Source: Bacteroidota bacterium (lineage in GTDB: Bacteria; Bacteroidota; Bacteroidia; Bacteroidales; UBA1556). From it: 13,721 bases of DNA. Below are positions 7,252-13,721 of this stretch, one piece after another. Each line of letters starts with the position of its first letter. Position 1 is the first letter of the stretch. Below the pieces are notes generated by a model that was not told the DNA's origin, searched no databases, and worked only from the letters and a program-made list of their open reading frames with translations. The stretch spans positions 1-13,721 of the forward strand of contig QMPB01000060.1 in assembly GCA_003648395.1 (NCBI GenBank), written 5' to 3'. The position numbers were made by a program, and so were the translations under genes.

Positions 7252-9105
7252 ATGAAATTAGAAAAAATACTTGATAATTTAGGATCATTAGAGAAGAATT
7301 CATTCATCAAAATTATTGACAGCATAATTTCAAAGAGTCCTAAGAACATTAAACAAATTGATAAAATACTTAGTGCTTCAGACAAGGGATTGAAGTCTGT
7401 TGATAGTCAAAATATAGCTAGAATCTTTGAATTAATAGAAGATGAATATACAGAAATAGTAAAATGCGAGTTTATAAATACTTCATCACAACTTGATATT
7501 TTAATAGATATTATAACCAGAGATGGAAATAATATTATGAAACAGGATTGGTTTTCAAGATTATATGAAGGTGAACTTAAGAAGATAAAAAAGAAAATAA
7601 AAGAATTAGAGACTTCAATTAATAGTGAGAAGTCAGATATCGATGAAAAGAGGAAGCGTGACTATAATATTTATAAGGCTTGTGTAAATACGGCTTTTTA
7701 TAATGATTTACAAAATAATAGAGAGCCTAAAATAACTGATGACGAACTTTCTATATTAGTAACCCTTGCAGAGGAATTGGAATTATCTCAAGTAGAGAAG
7801 AAACTAATTAATTATATGGTTGTCCCTGTAAAACAATTAGATATAGATACAATAATTAGTAATCTTAAGAATATAGGAGTGATTTTTTATTCAAAGAAAC
7901 ACAGTACAATTTTTGTTGCTGATGAAGTTGTTAGATTATTGAGAAAGTTTAGAGGAAAGGAAATAGCAGATAAGTATTTACGTAGGATATTAAAAGTTCT
8001 AAGAACACCTGAAGTTAATCTAATAGCGAAAAGACATAACATTGATAGGAAATTAAGTACTGATGATAAAATAAAAGAAATACTAATAGACGGAATAACA
8101 CTAACCTCTATTTTGTCTTCGGAAGTATTTAAAGAAGGAACTAAGTTAACAGATAAAAAGAAATATATTAACGAATTTTGGGGTAAAAGATTAAATATTA
8201 AAACTTCATTAAAGGGAGTAACACTTGAAGATAAGATAGCTAACTTACTTAAGTATTTTGAGACTCGTGAAAAAGATGAAAAAGTTGGTATTTCTATTGA
8301 TGGATATGAAAAAATGCTAATTGAACTCAATGAAACTTTACCAAAGTTTAATACAGAAATAAAAGATGCTTTTGAACTACAGGATGAATTTGTGCTCAGA
8401 AGTGATTTCTTGTTGGATTATAATATAAAGCCAAGAGATATTTTAGACCTAATATCAGAAAATGATCTTGTGAAATTTATTAAAGAACGAGACCTTAAAT
8501 CACGTGGAGATAAAATTATAATTATTCTTGATAATTATAAAGATTCCGAGAATTTATATTTAGAAAATTATGAAAATATAGGCTTTAGAAAGTATAACGA
8601 ACTAAAAGATAATGGTATTAACATAAAAGAAAGTGAAATTGGAGTAAAATTTGAAGATTTGACAAAGACGATTTTGTCAAAATTAGGTTTAAATGTAGAC
8701 GAGAAACTGCGTAAGTCACTGAATACTAAAAAAGATAAAATTGATATTATAGTTAATTTAGAAAATAATGAACTCATTGTAATAGAATGTAAAACAATTA
8801 AAGAAAGTGGTTATAATAAGTTTTCATCTGTTTCTAGGCAATTAAAAGCATATAATGATTTAGCAAAAAGGAATGATTTTAAAGTCAGAAAATTACTATT
8901 AGTAGCTCCTGATTTTAGTGATGATTTTGTTGAAGATTGTGAACTTGATGTAGATTTAGAGCTATCACTATTAACAGCTAAATCACTTCTTGATATTTTT
9001 GAAGCATTTAAGAAAACAACTAAGTATAAAGAATTTCCATACAAATTATTAATGCGTGATGTTTTAATAAATTCAGATAGAATAATTAAAGCAATAAGTA
9101 AATAG
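7252..9105 (+). CDS. Uncharacterised protein with C-terminal PD-(D/E)XK nuclease-like domain
   Basis: I do not recognise a named family. From the ATG at 7252 the protein has 617 residues, no signal peptide and no membrane segment; it is Lys/Glu/Ile-rich. An in-frame TTG at 7183 would add 23 residues but is a less likely start. Residues 107-137 look like a charged coiled coil. Two segments (about 255-280 and 395-427) resemble SAP-type DNA-binding helices, for example FIKERDLKSRGDKIIIIL. The C-terminus (about 463-600) fits a PD-(D/E)XK core: FEDLTKTILSKLG with E468, then D498 in DKIDIIV, E512 and K514 in VIECKT, and Q530 in RQLKAY, followed by a LLLVAPDF strand. This is the arrangement of Mrr-like and other restriction or repair nucleases. 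DNA cleavage, possibly in defence, is inference. No methyltransferase, helicase or toxin partner is nearby. The stop codon lies inside a structured region (9103-9218). Confidence 0.8.
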   Translation: MKLEKILDNLGSLEKNSFIKIIDSIISKSPKNIKQIDKILSASDKGLKSVDSQNIARIFELIEDEYTEIVKCEFINTSSQLDILIDIITRDGNNIMKQDWFSRLYEGELKKIKKKIKELETSINSEKSDIDEKRKRDYNIYKACVNTAFYNDLQNNREPKITDDELSILVTLAEELELSQVEKKLINYMVVPVKQLDIDTIISNLKNIGVIFYSKKHSTIFVADEVVRLLRKFRGKEIADKYLRRILKVLRTPEVNLIAKRHNIDRKLSTDDKIKEILIDGITLTSILSSEVFKEGTKLTDKKKYINEFWGKRLNIKTSLKGVTLEDKIANLLKYFETREKDEKVGISIDGYEKMLIELNETLPKFNTEIKDAFELQDEFVLRSDFLLDYNIKPRDILDLISENDLVKFIKERDLKSRGDKIIIILDNYKDSENLYLENYENIGFRKYNELKDNGINIKESEIGVKFEDLTKTILSKLGLNVDEKLRKSLNTKKDKIDIIVNLENNELIVIECKTIKESGYNKFSSVSRQLKAYNDLAKRNDFKVRKLLLVAPDFSDDFVEDCELDVDLELSLLTAKSLLDIFEAFKKTTKYKEFPYKLLMRDVLINSDRIIKAISK

Positions 9106-9218
9106 GCACTTTCAGAAGTAATCTCCGCTATCGCCGCACGATTTTACCGTGTGATATGATAAAAGATATTTCTTGGATAGCAGAATGATGCTTCTATGAA
9201 AGATAAGATATGTGCCTA
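9103..9218 (+). ncRNA. Putative structured RNA (long nested hairpin) or TA-flanked palindromic insert
   Basis: A series of nested complementary segments spans 116 nt: TAGGCAC (9103-9109) with GTGCCTA (9212-9218), TTTCA (9110-9114) with TGAAA (9197-9201), GAAG (9115-9118) with CTTC (9191-9194), TCT (9122-9124) with AGA (9182-9184), GCTATC (9127-9132) with GATAGC (9176-9181), and GCACG (9136-9140) with CGTGT (9148-9152) around a 7-nt loop. Interior bulges are asymmetric, as in real RNAs. The outer helix includes the TAG stop of the nuclease gene. A terminator follows at 9260-9301, so a 3'-UTR-derived or independent small RNA is possible. I compared it by eye with 6S, SRP, tmRNA and common riboswitches and saw no signature. 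The other reading is a small DNA element with inverted ends GGCAC/GTGCC flanked by TA. Confidence 0.4.
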
Positions 9219-9259
9219 CAATACAACGCGATAAAATCGAGCAGCAACTGGGTATAAAA

Positions 9260-9301
9260 GCTATTATCGATAATTGAAATATTGATAATAGCCTTTTTTT
9301 T
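9260..9301 (+). terminator. Intrinsic terminator after the nuclease gene and structured region
   Basis: GCTATTATC (9260-9268) pairs exactly with GATAATAGC (9284-9292) and is followed by eight Ts (9294-9301). This is a canonical plus-strand terminator and marks the end of the transcript that contains the nuclease gene and the structured region at 9103-9218. Confidence 0.8.
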
Positions 9302-9304
9302 GCA

Positions 9305-9338
9305 TAAAAAAATAGGCAAGATATTATCTTGCCTATTT
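9305..9338 (-). terminator. Intrinsic terminator of the outer-membrane-protein gene
   Basis: AATAGGCAAGATA (9311-9323) and TATCTTGCCTATT (9325-9337) form a near-perfect hairpin. On the minus strand it is followed by a T-run (A-run at 9306-9312). It lies 21 bp past the stop of the minus-strand gene at 9359. It stands almost back to back with the plus-strand terminator at 9260-9301, so two converging transcripts end here. Confidence 0.8.
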
Positions 9339-9358
9339 CAATTTAATAATACTATATC

Positions 9359-10108
9359 TTAATATGATTCAGCCATTAGTTTTTTCTCTTCTTTAGTAAC
9401 TTGCATATAGCTTTCTTTAAACGATAGCATAGTGTATACAGAAGTATAGATTAATCTAGATGTCATATTTTCATATGGTTTAATAAGGTTTCCTGCAGCA
9501 TCGCTAGTAGTATAACCTGTATTCATCATATCATTTAATTCGTAAGTAACTTTAACGCTCATTCCACCAGGGAATGTTATACCTGCAAATACTGAGGGAA
9601 TAAAAAGATTTACTTTATCACTAAACCATTGACTTGTTTTTCTTTTACCATCAGGAAGAAATTCTTTTTCTTTATAGTGGTAAAACATATCGTATTGCCC
9701 GCCAAAGAACACATACATTCCTTTTTTTAAATTACCTATTTTTATTGCTAAAGGAATACCTAAAGTATAAGAACGTCTTTTCCATTTTACTTTGTCGGTA
9801 AATCTACTATCAGAAGGTCTTTCATCAGTAATAAAACCAATATTTCTATTTACAATACCTGTATAAAGTCCAACATTCTTACTAAAATCGTAATGAGTAT
9901 AAAAACCTAAATGAAACCATACAGTCCAACGCATAGGTCCAGCAATACTTCCTTGAGAATTATTTCCTAGAACACCAGAACCATCAGCGGTATACGAAGC
10001 ATCAGAAAATCCAAAAATCATCTCTCCAGCTACGGCATTATATACCTTTTGCGAAAATGCAGTTTGTGAGATTGTTATAATAATTATTAAAAGTAATAGT
10101 TTTTTCAT
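9359..10108 (-). CDS. Putative outer-membrane beta-barrel protein
   Basis: This 249-residue protein has a clear signal peptide (residues 1-19, MKKLLLLIIIITISQTAFSQ region). The mature part alternates hydrophobic and polar residues in strand-like stretches rich in aromatic residues and glycine, for example VGLYTGIVNRNIGF, SYTLGIPLAIKIG, MYVFFGGQYDMFY and LFIPSVFAGITFPGGMSVKVTYEL. These are typical of small outer-membrane barrels of the OMP_b-brl or PorT-like kind in Bacteroidota. The protein does not end in the classical aromatic-terminal strand: about 20 charged residues (KESYMQVTKEEKKLMAESY) follow the last strand. The ligand and role are unknown. It is monocistronic, with its own -7 box (10136-10143) and terminator (9305-9338). 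The barrel call is moderately sure; any function beyond that is not supported. Confidence 0.7.
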   Translation of the reverse strand: MKKLLLLIIIITISQTAFSQKVYNAVAGEMIFGFSDASYTADGSGVLGNNSQGSIAGPMRWTVWFHLGFYTHYDFSKNVGLYTGIVNRNIGFITDERPSDSRFTDKVKWKRRSYTLGIPLAIKIGNLKKGMYVFFGGQYDMFYHYKEKEFLPDGKRKTSQWFSDKVNLFIPSVFAGITFPGGMSVKVTYELNDMMNTGYTTSDAAGNLIKPYENMTSRLIYTSVYTMLSFKESYMQVTKEEKKLMAESY

Positions 10109-10135
10109 TTTTATGTTTTAAAATTAATTAAGCGA

Positions 10136-10143
10136 CAAAGATA
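10136..10143 (-). promoter_or_regulatory. Candidate Bacteroidota -7 box for the outer-membrane-protein gene
   Basis: The minus strand reads TATCTTTG, a match to TAnnTTTG, about 28 bp before the ATG at 10108. A TTTG lies 27 bp further upstream (10171-10174 on the complementary strand), longer than the usual spacing, so only the -7 box is convincing. Confidence 0.4.
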
Positions 10144-10408
10144 AGAGAAAAAGTGATTGATAGAAATAAACAAAAAAGTAAGATGGAAAATCTTGCTTTT
10201 ATTAATGCTTAAAAAAAGGGGTTCATTCCTTTTGTTTTACTAAGTATGTAAAAGACGTAGAAGATGATAAAAGTTGCATCTATTACAAATAGTTTTATTA
10301 AATTACATATACCTAGTTAGTTAGGCCGTTTAATTGGGATGTGAATTAATTTTATTTGTTTAAATGAAAGCTAATTAATCAGTGTGAATAGGAATAGAAT
10401 TAAGCTGT
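10144..10408. other. Intergenic AT-rich stretch with no supported gene
   Basis: This is the left half of the 524-bp gap between the divergent outer-membrane-protein and TPR genes. I see no convincing coding sequence or RNA gene. The only structure is a weak hairpin, AAAAGG (10214-10219) with CCTTTT (10228-10233), and a small CCTA/TAGG inverted pair at 10312-10325. Confidence 0.5.
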
Positions 10409-10441
10409 TTTGGCGAAATTTTTGCATGCTGAGTAATTTTG
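10409..10441 (+). promoter_or_regulatory. Candidate promoter with both -33 and -7 elements, upstream of the TPR gene
   Basis: TTTG (10409-10412) and TAATTTTG (10434-10441, followed by C) are separated by 21 bp, fitting the Bacteroidota TTTG-N19-21-TAnnTTTG arrangement better than any other site in the window. It would give the TPR gene a leader of about 185 nt. A second -7-like box, TATTTTTGC (10605-10613), lies just before the gene but lacks a -33 partner. Confidence 0.4.
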
Positions 10442-10604
10442 CTTTTATAAAAGTAAAATTATATCTAAGTATCTGCAAAAAAAATATAACAAAACAATTA
10501 TATTATGTGCCATATTATCAGTAATATAGATGGGCTGATTAGTAACAATTAAAGAATGTGAACAAATATTATCATAAAACAATGCTTATTAATGAGTTTA
10601 TAAT

Positions 10605-10613
10605 TATTTTTGC
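10605..10613 (+). promoter_or_regulatory. Candidate proximal -7 box for the TPR gene
   Basis: TATTTTTGC matches TAnnTTTG plus C and sits 19 bp before the ATG at 10633, giving a very short leader. No -33 TTTG is seen at 19-21 bp upstream. It competes with the better-formed promoter at 10409-10441. Confidence 0.3.
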
Positions 10614-10632
10614 ATCATAATAATGGAATATA

Positions 10633-12033
10633 ATGGAAGAGGAATTTAATGAGTTTTCTCAGGAGGATATTAATAAATTAGTTGAACGTTTTGAAGCATC
10701 AATACAGGATTCTAATGTTATATATTTTGATGTGGAAGAGTTTGAGGAGATTATTGATTATTATGATATTACACATGACAATAAAAAGCTGAACTTGGCA
10801 TTGCAAACTGCCGTAAATATTCACCCAAATCATAATGTTTTTAAGTTAAAAGAGGCTCAACGTCTTATGTCGTCGAAACGATATGAGAATGCAATAGTAA
10901 TTCTAAAAGAGATATTGCAAATGGAGTCACGTAACTATATGGCATTGCAAACTCTTGCTTTTATTTATGGCAATATGAGTAAGCATAAACAGGCAATAGA
11001 AATTCATAAACAAACTATTGATTTAACTCCTGAAATAAAGGATGTGTATATGAATATTGCTTACGAATATGAGAATTTGCATGATTATGATAATGCTATT
11101 GATTATTTGAAAAAAGTACTTGATGAAGATTATAATGACGAAGGTGCTTTATACGAGATATTGTTTTGTTATGAGTTGAGCAAAAACATGGATGAAAGCA
11201 TAAAATTCTTCAGTAATTTTATTGAAGAGCATCCATACTCGCAAATAGCGTGGTTTAACCTTGGAATTACATATAGCAATTTGCAATTATATGAAAAAGC
11301 AATGGAGGCTTACGATTATACTTTAGCTATTGATGATGAGTTTAGCAGCGCATATTTCAATAAAGCTAACGCTCTTATTAATTTAGGGAAGTTTAAAGAA
11401 GCTATTGATAATTTTAAGGAAACCTTTGTTTATGAAGAGCCAGACAGTACTACTCATATGTATATTGGACAGTGTTACGAAAATTTGAATAATAAGGATG
11501 CCGCAATAAAACACTACTATAAAGCCATAGAAATAAATGATAAATTGCCAGAAGCATTTGTAAATATAGCTTTGCTTTATTTTAATATTGAGAATTATAC
11601 GAAGGCTCTACCTTTGATAAAGGAGGCTTTAAATATTACTCCCGATAATTTAGATTTTAAATATATTCTTGGCGATATATATGCCGAAATGGAAGATTAT
11701 GATAAGGCGGTGGAGGTATATCTAGCTATTGTGGAAATTAGCCCCGAAAATAAAGAAGTGTATTTTGACTTAGCAGGTATATACTGGAATAAAGGACAAA
11801 AGGATAAAGCTTTTGCTATTTTGGAACAGGGAGTTGAGTATTCAAATACTAATTATAGAAATTATATACGCCTCGCTGAATTTCACTATGAATTGGGAGA
11901 TAAAAACATGACGTTAAATTACATTTCTGTTGCATGCAATAGTAATAAAGAAGGCTGCCTCGAATTGCTTAATGGTATAACTAACCTTATGAGTGATACC
12001 GATGTTCGTGAATTGCTTGAATTAAAAAAATAG
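10633..12033 (+). CDS. Cytoplasmic tetratricopeptide-repeat (TPR) protein
   Basis: This 466-residue protein has no signal peptide and an acidic N-terminus (MEEEFNEF), so it is probably cytoplasmic. From about residue 33 to 435 it consists almost entirely of 34-residue TPR helix pairs, about eleven of them. Good examples are AWFNLGITYSNLQLYEKAMEAYDYTLAIDDE (206-236), AYFNKANALINLGKFKEAIDNFKETF (240-265), AFVNIALLYFNIENYTKALPLIKEALNITPD (308-338) and VYFDLAGIYWNKGQKDKAFAILEQG (376-400). TPR solenoids are protein-binding scaffolds, and nothing in the sequence identifies the partner. No enzymatic domain is present. Two ATGs lie close together (10623 and 10633); the second opens the frame. It converges on the M64 peptidase gene with a gap of only 16 bp and no clear terminator between them. 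Confidence 0.9.
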   Translation: MEEEFNEFSQEDINKLVERFEASIQDSNVIYFDVEEFEEIIDYYDITHDNKKLNLALQTAVNIHPNHNVFKLKEAQRLMSSKRYENAIVILKEILQMESRNYMALQTLAFIYGNMSKHKQAIEIHKQTIDLTPEIKDVYMNIAYEYENLHDYDNAIDYLKKVLDEDYNDEGALYEILFCYELSKNMDESIKFFSNFIEEHPYSQIAWFNLGITYSNLQLYEKAMEAYDYTLAIDDEFSSAYFNKANALINLGKFKEAIDNFKETFVYEEPDSTTHMYIGQCYENLNNKDAAIKHYYKAIEINDKLPEAFVNIALLYFNIENYTKALPLIKEALNITPDNLDFKYILGDIYAEMEDYDKAVEVYLAIVEISPENKEVYFDLAGIYWNKGQKDKAFAILEQGVEYSNTNYRNYIRLAEFHYELGDKNMTLNYISVACNSNKEGCLELLNGITNLMSDTDVRELLELKK

Positions 12034-12049
12034 AAGATAAAATACTTTA

Positions 12050-13321
12050 TTATTCCGAATAAAATTCCAATAAATCAGAAATAGCCTTGCTGCAAACTGG
12101 GCATAGCTTATTATGCAAAATCGATTTCATGGAACAGTCGGGGAGTGGTCGATAAACACCTTTTTCAACGTATCCTCCGCCTTCGTATGCCCCCAATGGG
12201 TTATTCCCATTTATATTTATTTCTGTGGGTATTTTAGTATCCTTACTTACGGAGCTCTTCCATTTGTTATCAAAATCAATCAAAGTGGTAATATTAGCTT
12301 CCCAAGGTTCCTTTTTTAAGTCATAATAGTTCTCTACTGAAACATCAGAAGAGTAATATTCGTCTGCTAGGCCAGCAAAAGCATGTCCAAACTCATGGCA
12401 AAATACAAATCCTGATTTTGGATGATCGGCTGTACATATTGAATAATAATTATAAATTCCGGCACCACCATATTTTTTTGTGTTTACAAGAATGTATATT
12501 TGGTCGTAAGGAGCATTTGCTGCTGCATCTCGTATTTTTACATTTTTTACAGTATTTATATACCTTTCAGTATCGAAAGTGTAAAAATGGCTATCGAAAT
12601 ATGTATTCTTATAAATGCCTTTGCCTGGAATATCCGTTCCAGATTCTTTTGATACTGTTGGTACTGCCCAAACGTTTATATTATTACTATAGTTATTGAA
12701 AGGCGACCACGAAAGAAGTGTGTCTGTAAAGCGCTGTGCATCTTTCATGAATTTCTGTAGCTCTTGCTCTGTATAGCCTTCGGCAAGTATTACAATATCT
12801 AATTTTTTAGAGGGTTTACCACTATCATGTATTTTAAAAGATTTAATTTTAGTTTTTTGATCGGAATTAATCATATAGTTTGTTGGATTTACCAATATAC
12901 TACTAAGCTTTTCCCAATCTTGTTGTTTATTTCTTTTATAAATATTTACAATAATGGTTTTCTTAGGGAAAGGCATAATTATACTCTCCGAAAAACTTCT
13001 CCAATTATTTTTTGCTTCTTTAGTATGTGTCCATTCTGCACTTAATGTAGAATATCCTTTAGAATATAATATTTTGCTACTAATGCTATCGGTCATTTCA
13101 AACTTATAATAGCCATAATTAAAAGTGTCAATAAGATTTACTTCCGAACCTCCCCAATATGGTTCATGATAGAATTCGTCGAGAGATATAATTTCATTAT
13201 TATGGGTGGCAGTATGTATATAATCAATACGTAATGATCCTTTTTCAAATAAATCATTAAATTTTTGTGCCTTTAAGTTTCCCGATATTATTATCAAAAT
13301 AGCAATTGTTAATACACGCAT
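12050..13321 (-). CDS. Secreted M64-family (IgA-peptidase-like) zinc metallopeptidase
   Basis: This 423-residue protein has an N-terminal signal peptide (about 1-19, ending GNLKAQ). Residues 20 to about 160 form an N-terminal beta-rich domain like that preceding M64 peptidases. The catalytic domain follows from KLDIVILAEGYTEQEL (173-188). The zinc site is H309-E310-F-G-H313 with D320 in HEFGHAFAGLADEY, a metzincin-like HExxH...D arrangement. CSMKS (396-400) is a plausible Met-turn, and C396, C407 and C410 may be structural. The family is named for Clostridium ramosum IgA peptidase, but most members have unknown substrates, so IgA cleavage should not be assumed. No T9SS sorting domain or lipobox is visible, so the final location after Sec export is open. 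It lies 24 bp downstream of the CapD-like gene on the same strand and may share its transcript. Confidence 0.9.
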   Translation of the reverse strand: MRVLTIAILIIISGNLKAQKFNDLFEKGSLRIDYIHTATHNNEIISLDEFYHEPYWGGSEVNLIDTFNYGYYKFEMTDSISSKILYSKGYSTLSAEWTHTKEAKNNWRSFSESIIMPFPKKTIIVNIYKRNKQQDWEKLSSILVNPTNYMINSDQKTKIKSFKIHDSGKPSKKLDIVILAEGYTEQELQKFMKDAQRFTDTLLSWSPFNNYSNNINVWAVPTVSKESGTDIPGKGIYKNTYFDSHFYTFDTERYINTVKNVKIRDAAANAPYDQIYILVNTKKYGGAGIYNYYSICTADHPKSGFVFCHEFGHAFAGLADEYYSSDVSVENYYDLKKEPWEANITTLIDFDNKWKSSVSKDTKIPTEININGNNPLGAYEGGGYVEKGVYRPLPDCSMKSILHNKLCPVCSKAISDLLEFYSE

Positions 13322-13345
13322 AATGATAGGTTTTTATGGTTAGTT

Positions 13346-13721
13346 CTATTGATTATCTAATCCTTCGTATATTGAATTTTTACTCTTAAACTCAGGAACA
13401 ATATTTTTCATTCTTTTTACAAGTTGGAAATTATCCTGTGAGTCAAATAAATCAATAAGTGTTTGTATCTCTGAGTTGATCTTGTCATAGTCATAAGGTC
13501 TAACTTTAGCAATCATTATTTTTTCATGATCAGTAGGTAGAGTGTTTTCTTCTGTTGCAAGGAGTTCTTCATAAAGCTTTTCACCAGGACGAAGTCCGGT
13601 AAAGATAATCTGAATATCTTTTCCTACCTCTAGATCCGATAGCTTAATCATTTTCTGTGCAAGGTCAAGAATTTTTACAGATTCTCCCATATTAAAAACA
13701 AAAATCTCACCACCATTACCT
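13346..13721 (-). CDS. CapD/FlaA1-type nucleotide-sugar 4,6-dehydratase, C-terminal part (5' end outside window)
   Basis: Only the last 125 or so residues are present. The frame stays open to the right edge, reading GNGGEIFVFN directly before the internal methionine at 13690, so that methionine is not the start. The segments GGEIFVFNMGESVKILDLAQKM, FTGLRPGEKLYEELL (about 29-43 from that Met) and PTDHEKIMIA are the C-terminal signature of membrane-anchored CapD/WbpM/FlaA1-family proteins. These convert UDP-GlcNAc-type sugars to 4-keto-6-deoxy intermediates for capsule, O-antigen or glycan synthesis. The NAD-binding Rossmann domain and membrane helices lie outside. The M64 peptidase gene follows after 24 bp on the same strand. 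Family identity is firm; the exact sugar substrate cannot be told. Confidence 0.92.
   Translation of the reverse strand, partial: GNGGEIFVFNMGESVKILDLAQKMIKLSDLEVGKDIQIIFTGLRPGEKLYEELLATEENTLPTDHEKIMIAKVRPYDYDKINSEIQTLIDLFDSQDNFQLVKRMKNIVPEFKSKNSIYEGLDNQ

Noticed and set aside
9103..9300. Identification of the structured region as 6S RNA, SRP RNA, tmRNA or a known riboswitch
   Set aside because: No tag-peptide frame, no GGAA-type SRP loop, no riboswitch core motif and no 6S-like pairing of the transcript's two ends were found by eye.
10426..10524. 32-codon plus-strand ORF upstream of the TPR gene
   Set aside because: It overlaps the best promoter candidate (10409-10441), has no ribosome binding site and has random-looking composition.
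12034..12062. Terminator between the convergent TPR and M64 genes
   Set aside because: Only TTATTC/GAATAA around one base is present (12050-12062), too short a loop and no T-run.

Overview
The window looks like chromosomal DNA of a member of the Bacteroidota, probably a Bacteroidales-like relative. This rests on the low GC content, the lack of Shine-Dalgarno sites before most genes, several TAnnTTTG-type -7 boxes, a secreted peptidase carrying a type IX secretion (T9SS) sorting domain, and an OstA-like protein of the type common in this phylum. No rRNA, tRNA, CRISPR array, transposase or phage gene was found.

Layout from left to right. Positions 1-275 hold three tandem copies of an 85-99 bp unit with nested palindromes, cut by the left edge. 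A perfect 16-bp stem-loop (297-340) follows, then a minus-strand block: an MscS-type mechanosensitive channel (350-1177), a C10 (streptopain-like) cysteine peptidase with two CUB-like domains and a T9SS sorting domain (1360-3459), and an OstA/LptA-like periplasmic protein (3504-5030). The peptidase lies 44 bp downstream of the OstA-like gene and may be cotranscribed with it. The gap before the next gene contains a 185-bp MITE-like element (5147-5331) with terminal inverted repeats and four hairpins. Plus-strand glyA (serine hydroxymethyltransferase) follows.

Positions 6784-9358 are the accessory-looking part. They contain 14-bp degenerate repeats, a terminator, a promoter candidate, a gene for a 617-residue protein with a C-terminal PD-(D/E)XK nuclease core that I cannot assign to a named family, and immediately after it a 116-nt region that folds into a long nested hairpin starting on the nuclease stop codon. 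A plus-strand terminator and a minus-strand terminator then stand back to back. This nuclease plus structured-RNA (or TA-flanked palindromic insert) locus is the best candidate for something undescribed here.

The right part holds a minus-strand outer-membrane-barrel-like protein (9359-10108), a mostly featureless 524-bp gap with promoter candidates, a plus-strand cytoplasmic TPR protein (10633-12033), a convergent secreted M64 metallopeptidase (12050-13321), and the 3' end of a CapD/FlaA1-type nucleotide-sugar dehydratase gene (13346 to the right edge). The last two are on the same strand, 24 bp apart, and may form one transcript.

Functionally the window mixes housekeeping (glyA, mscS) with envelope work: LPS or surface-polysaccharide biogenesis (OstA-like, CapD-like) and two exported peptidases. 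Family calls come from reading motifs; no database search was run.
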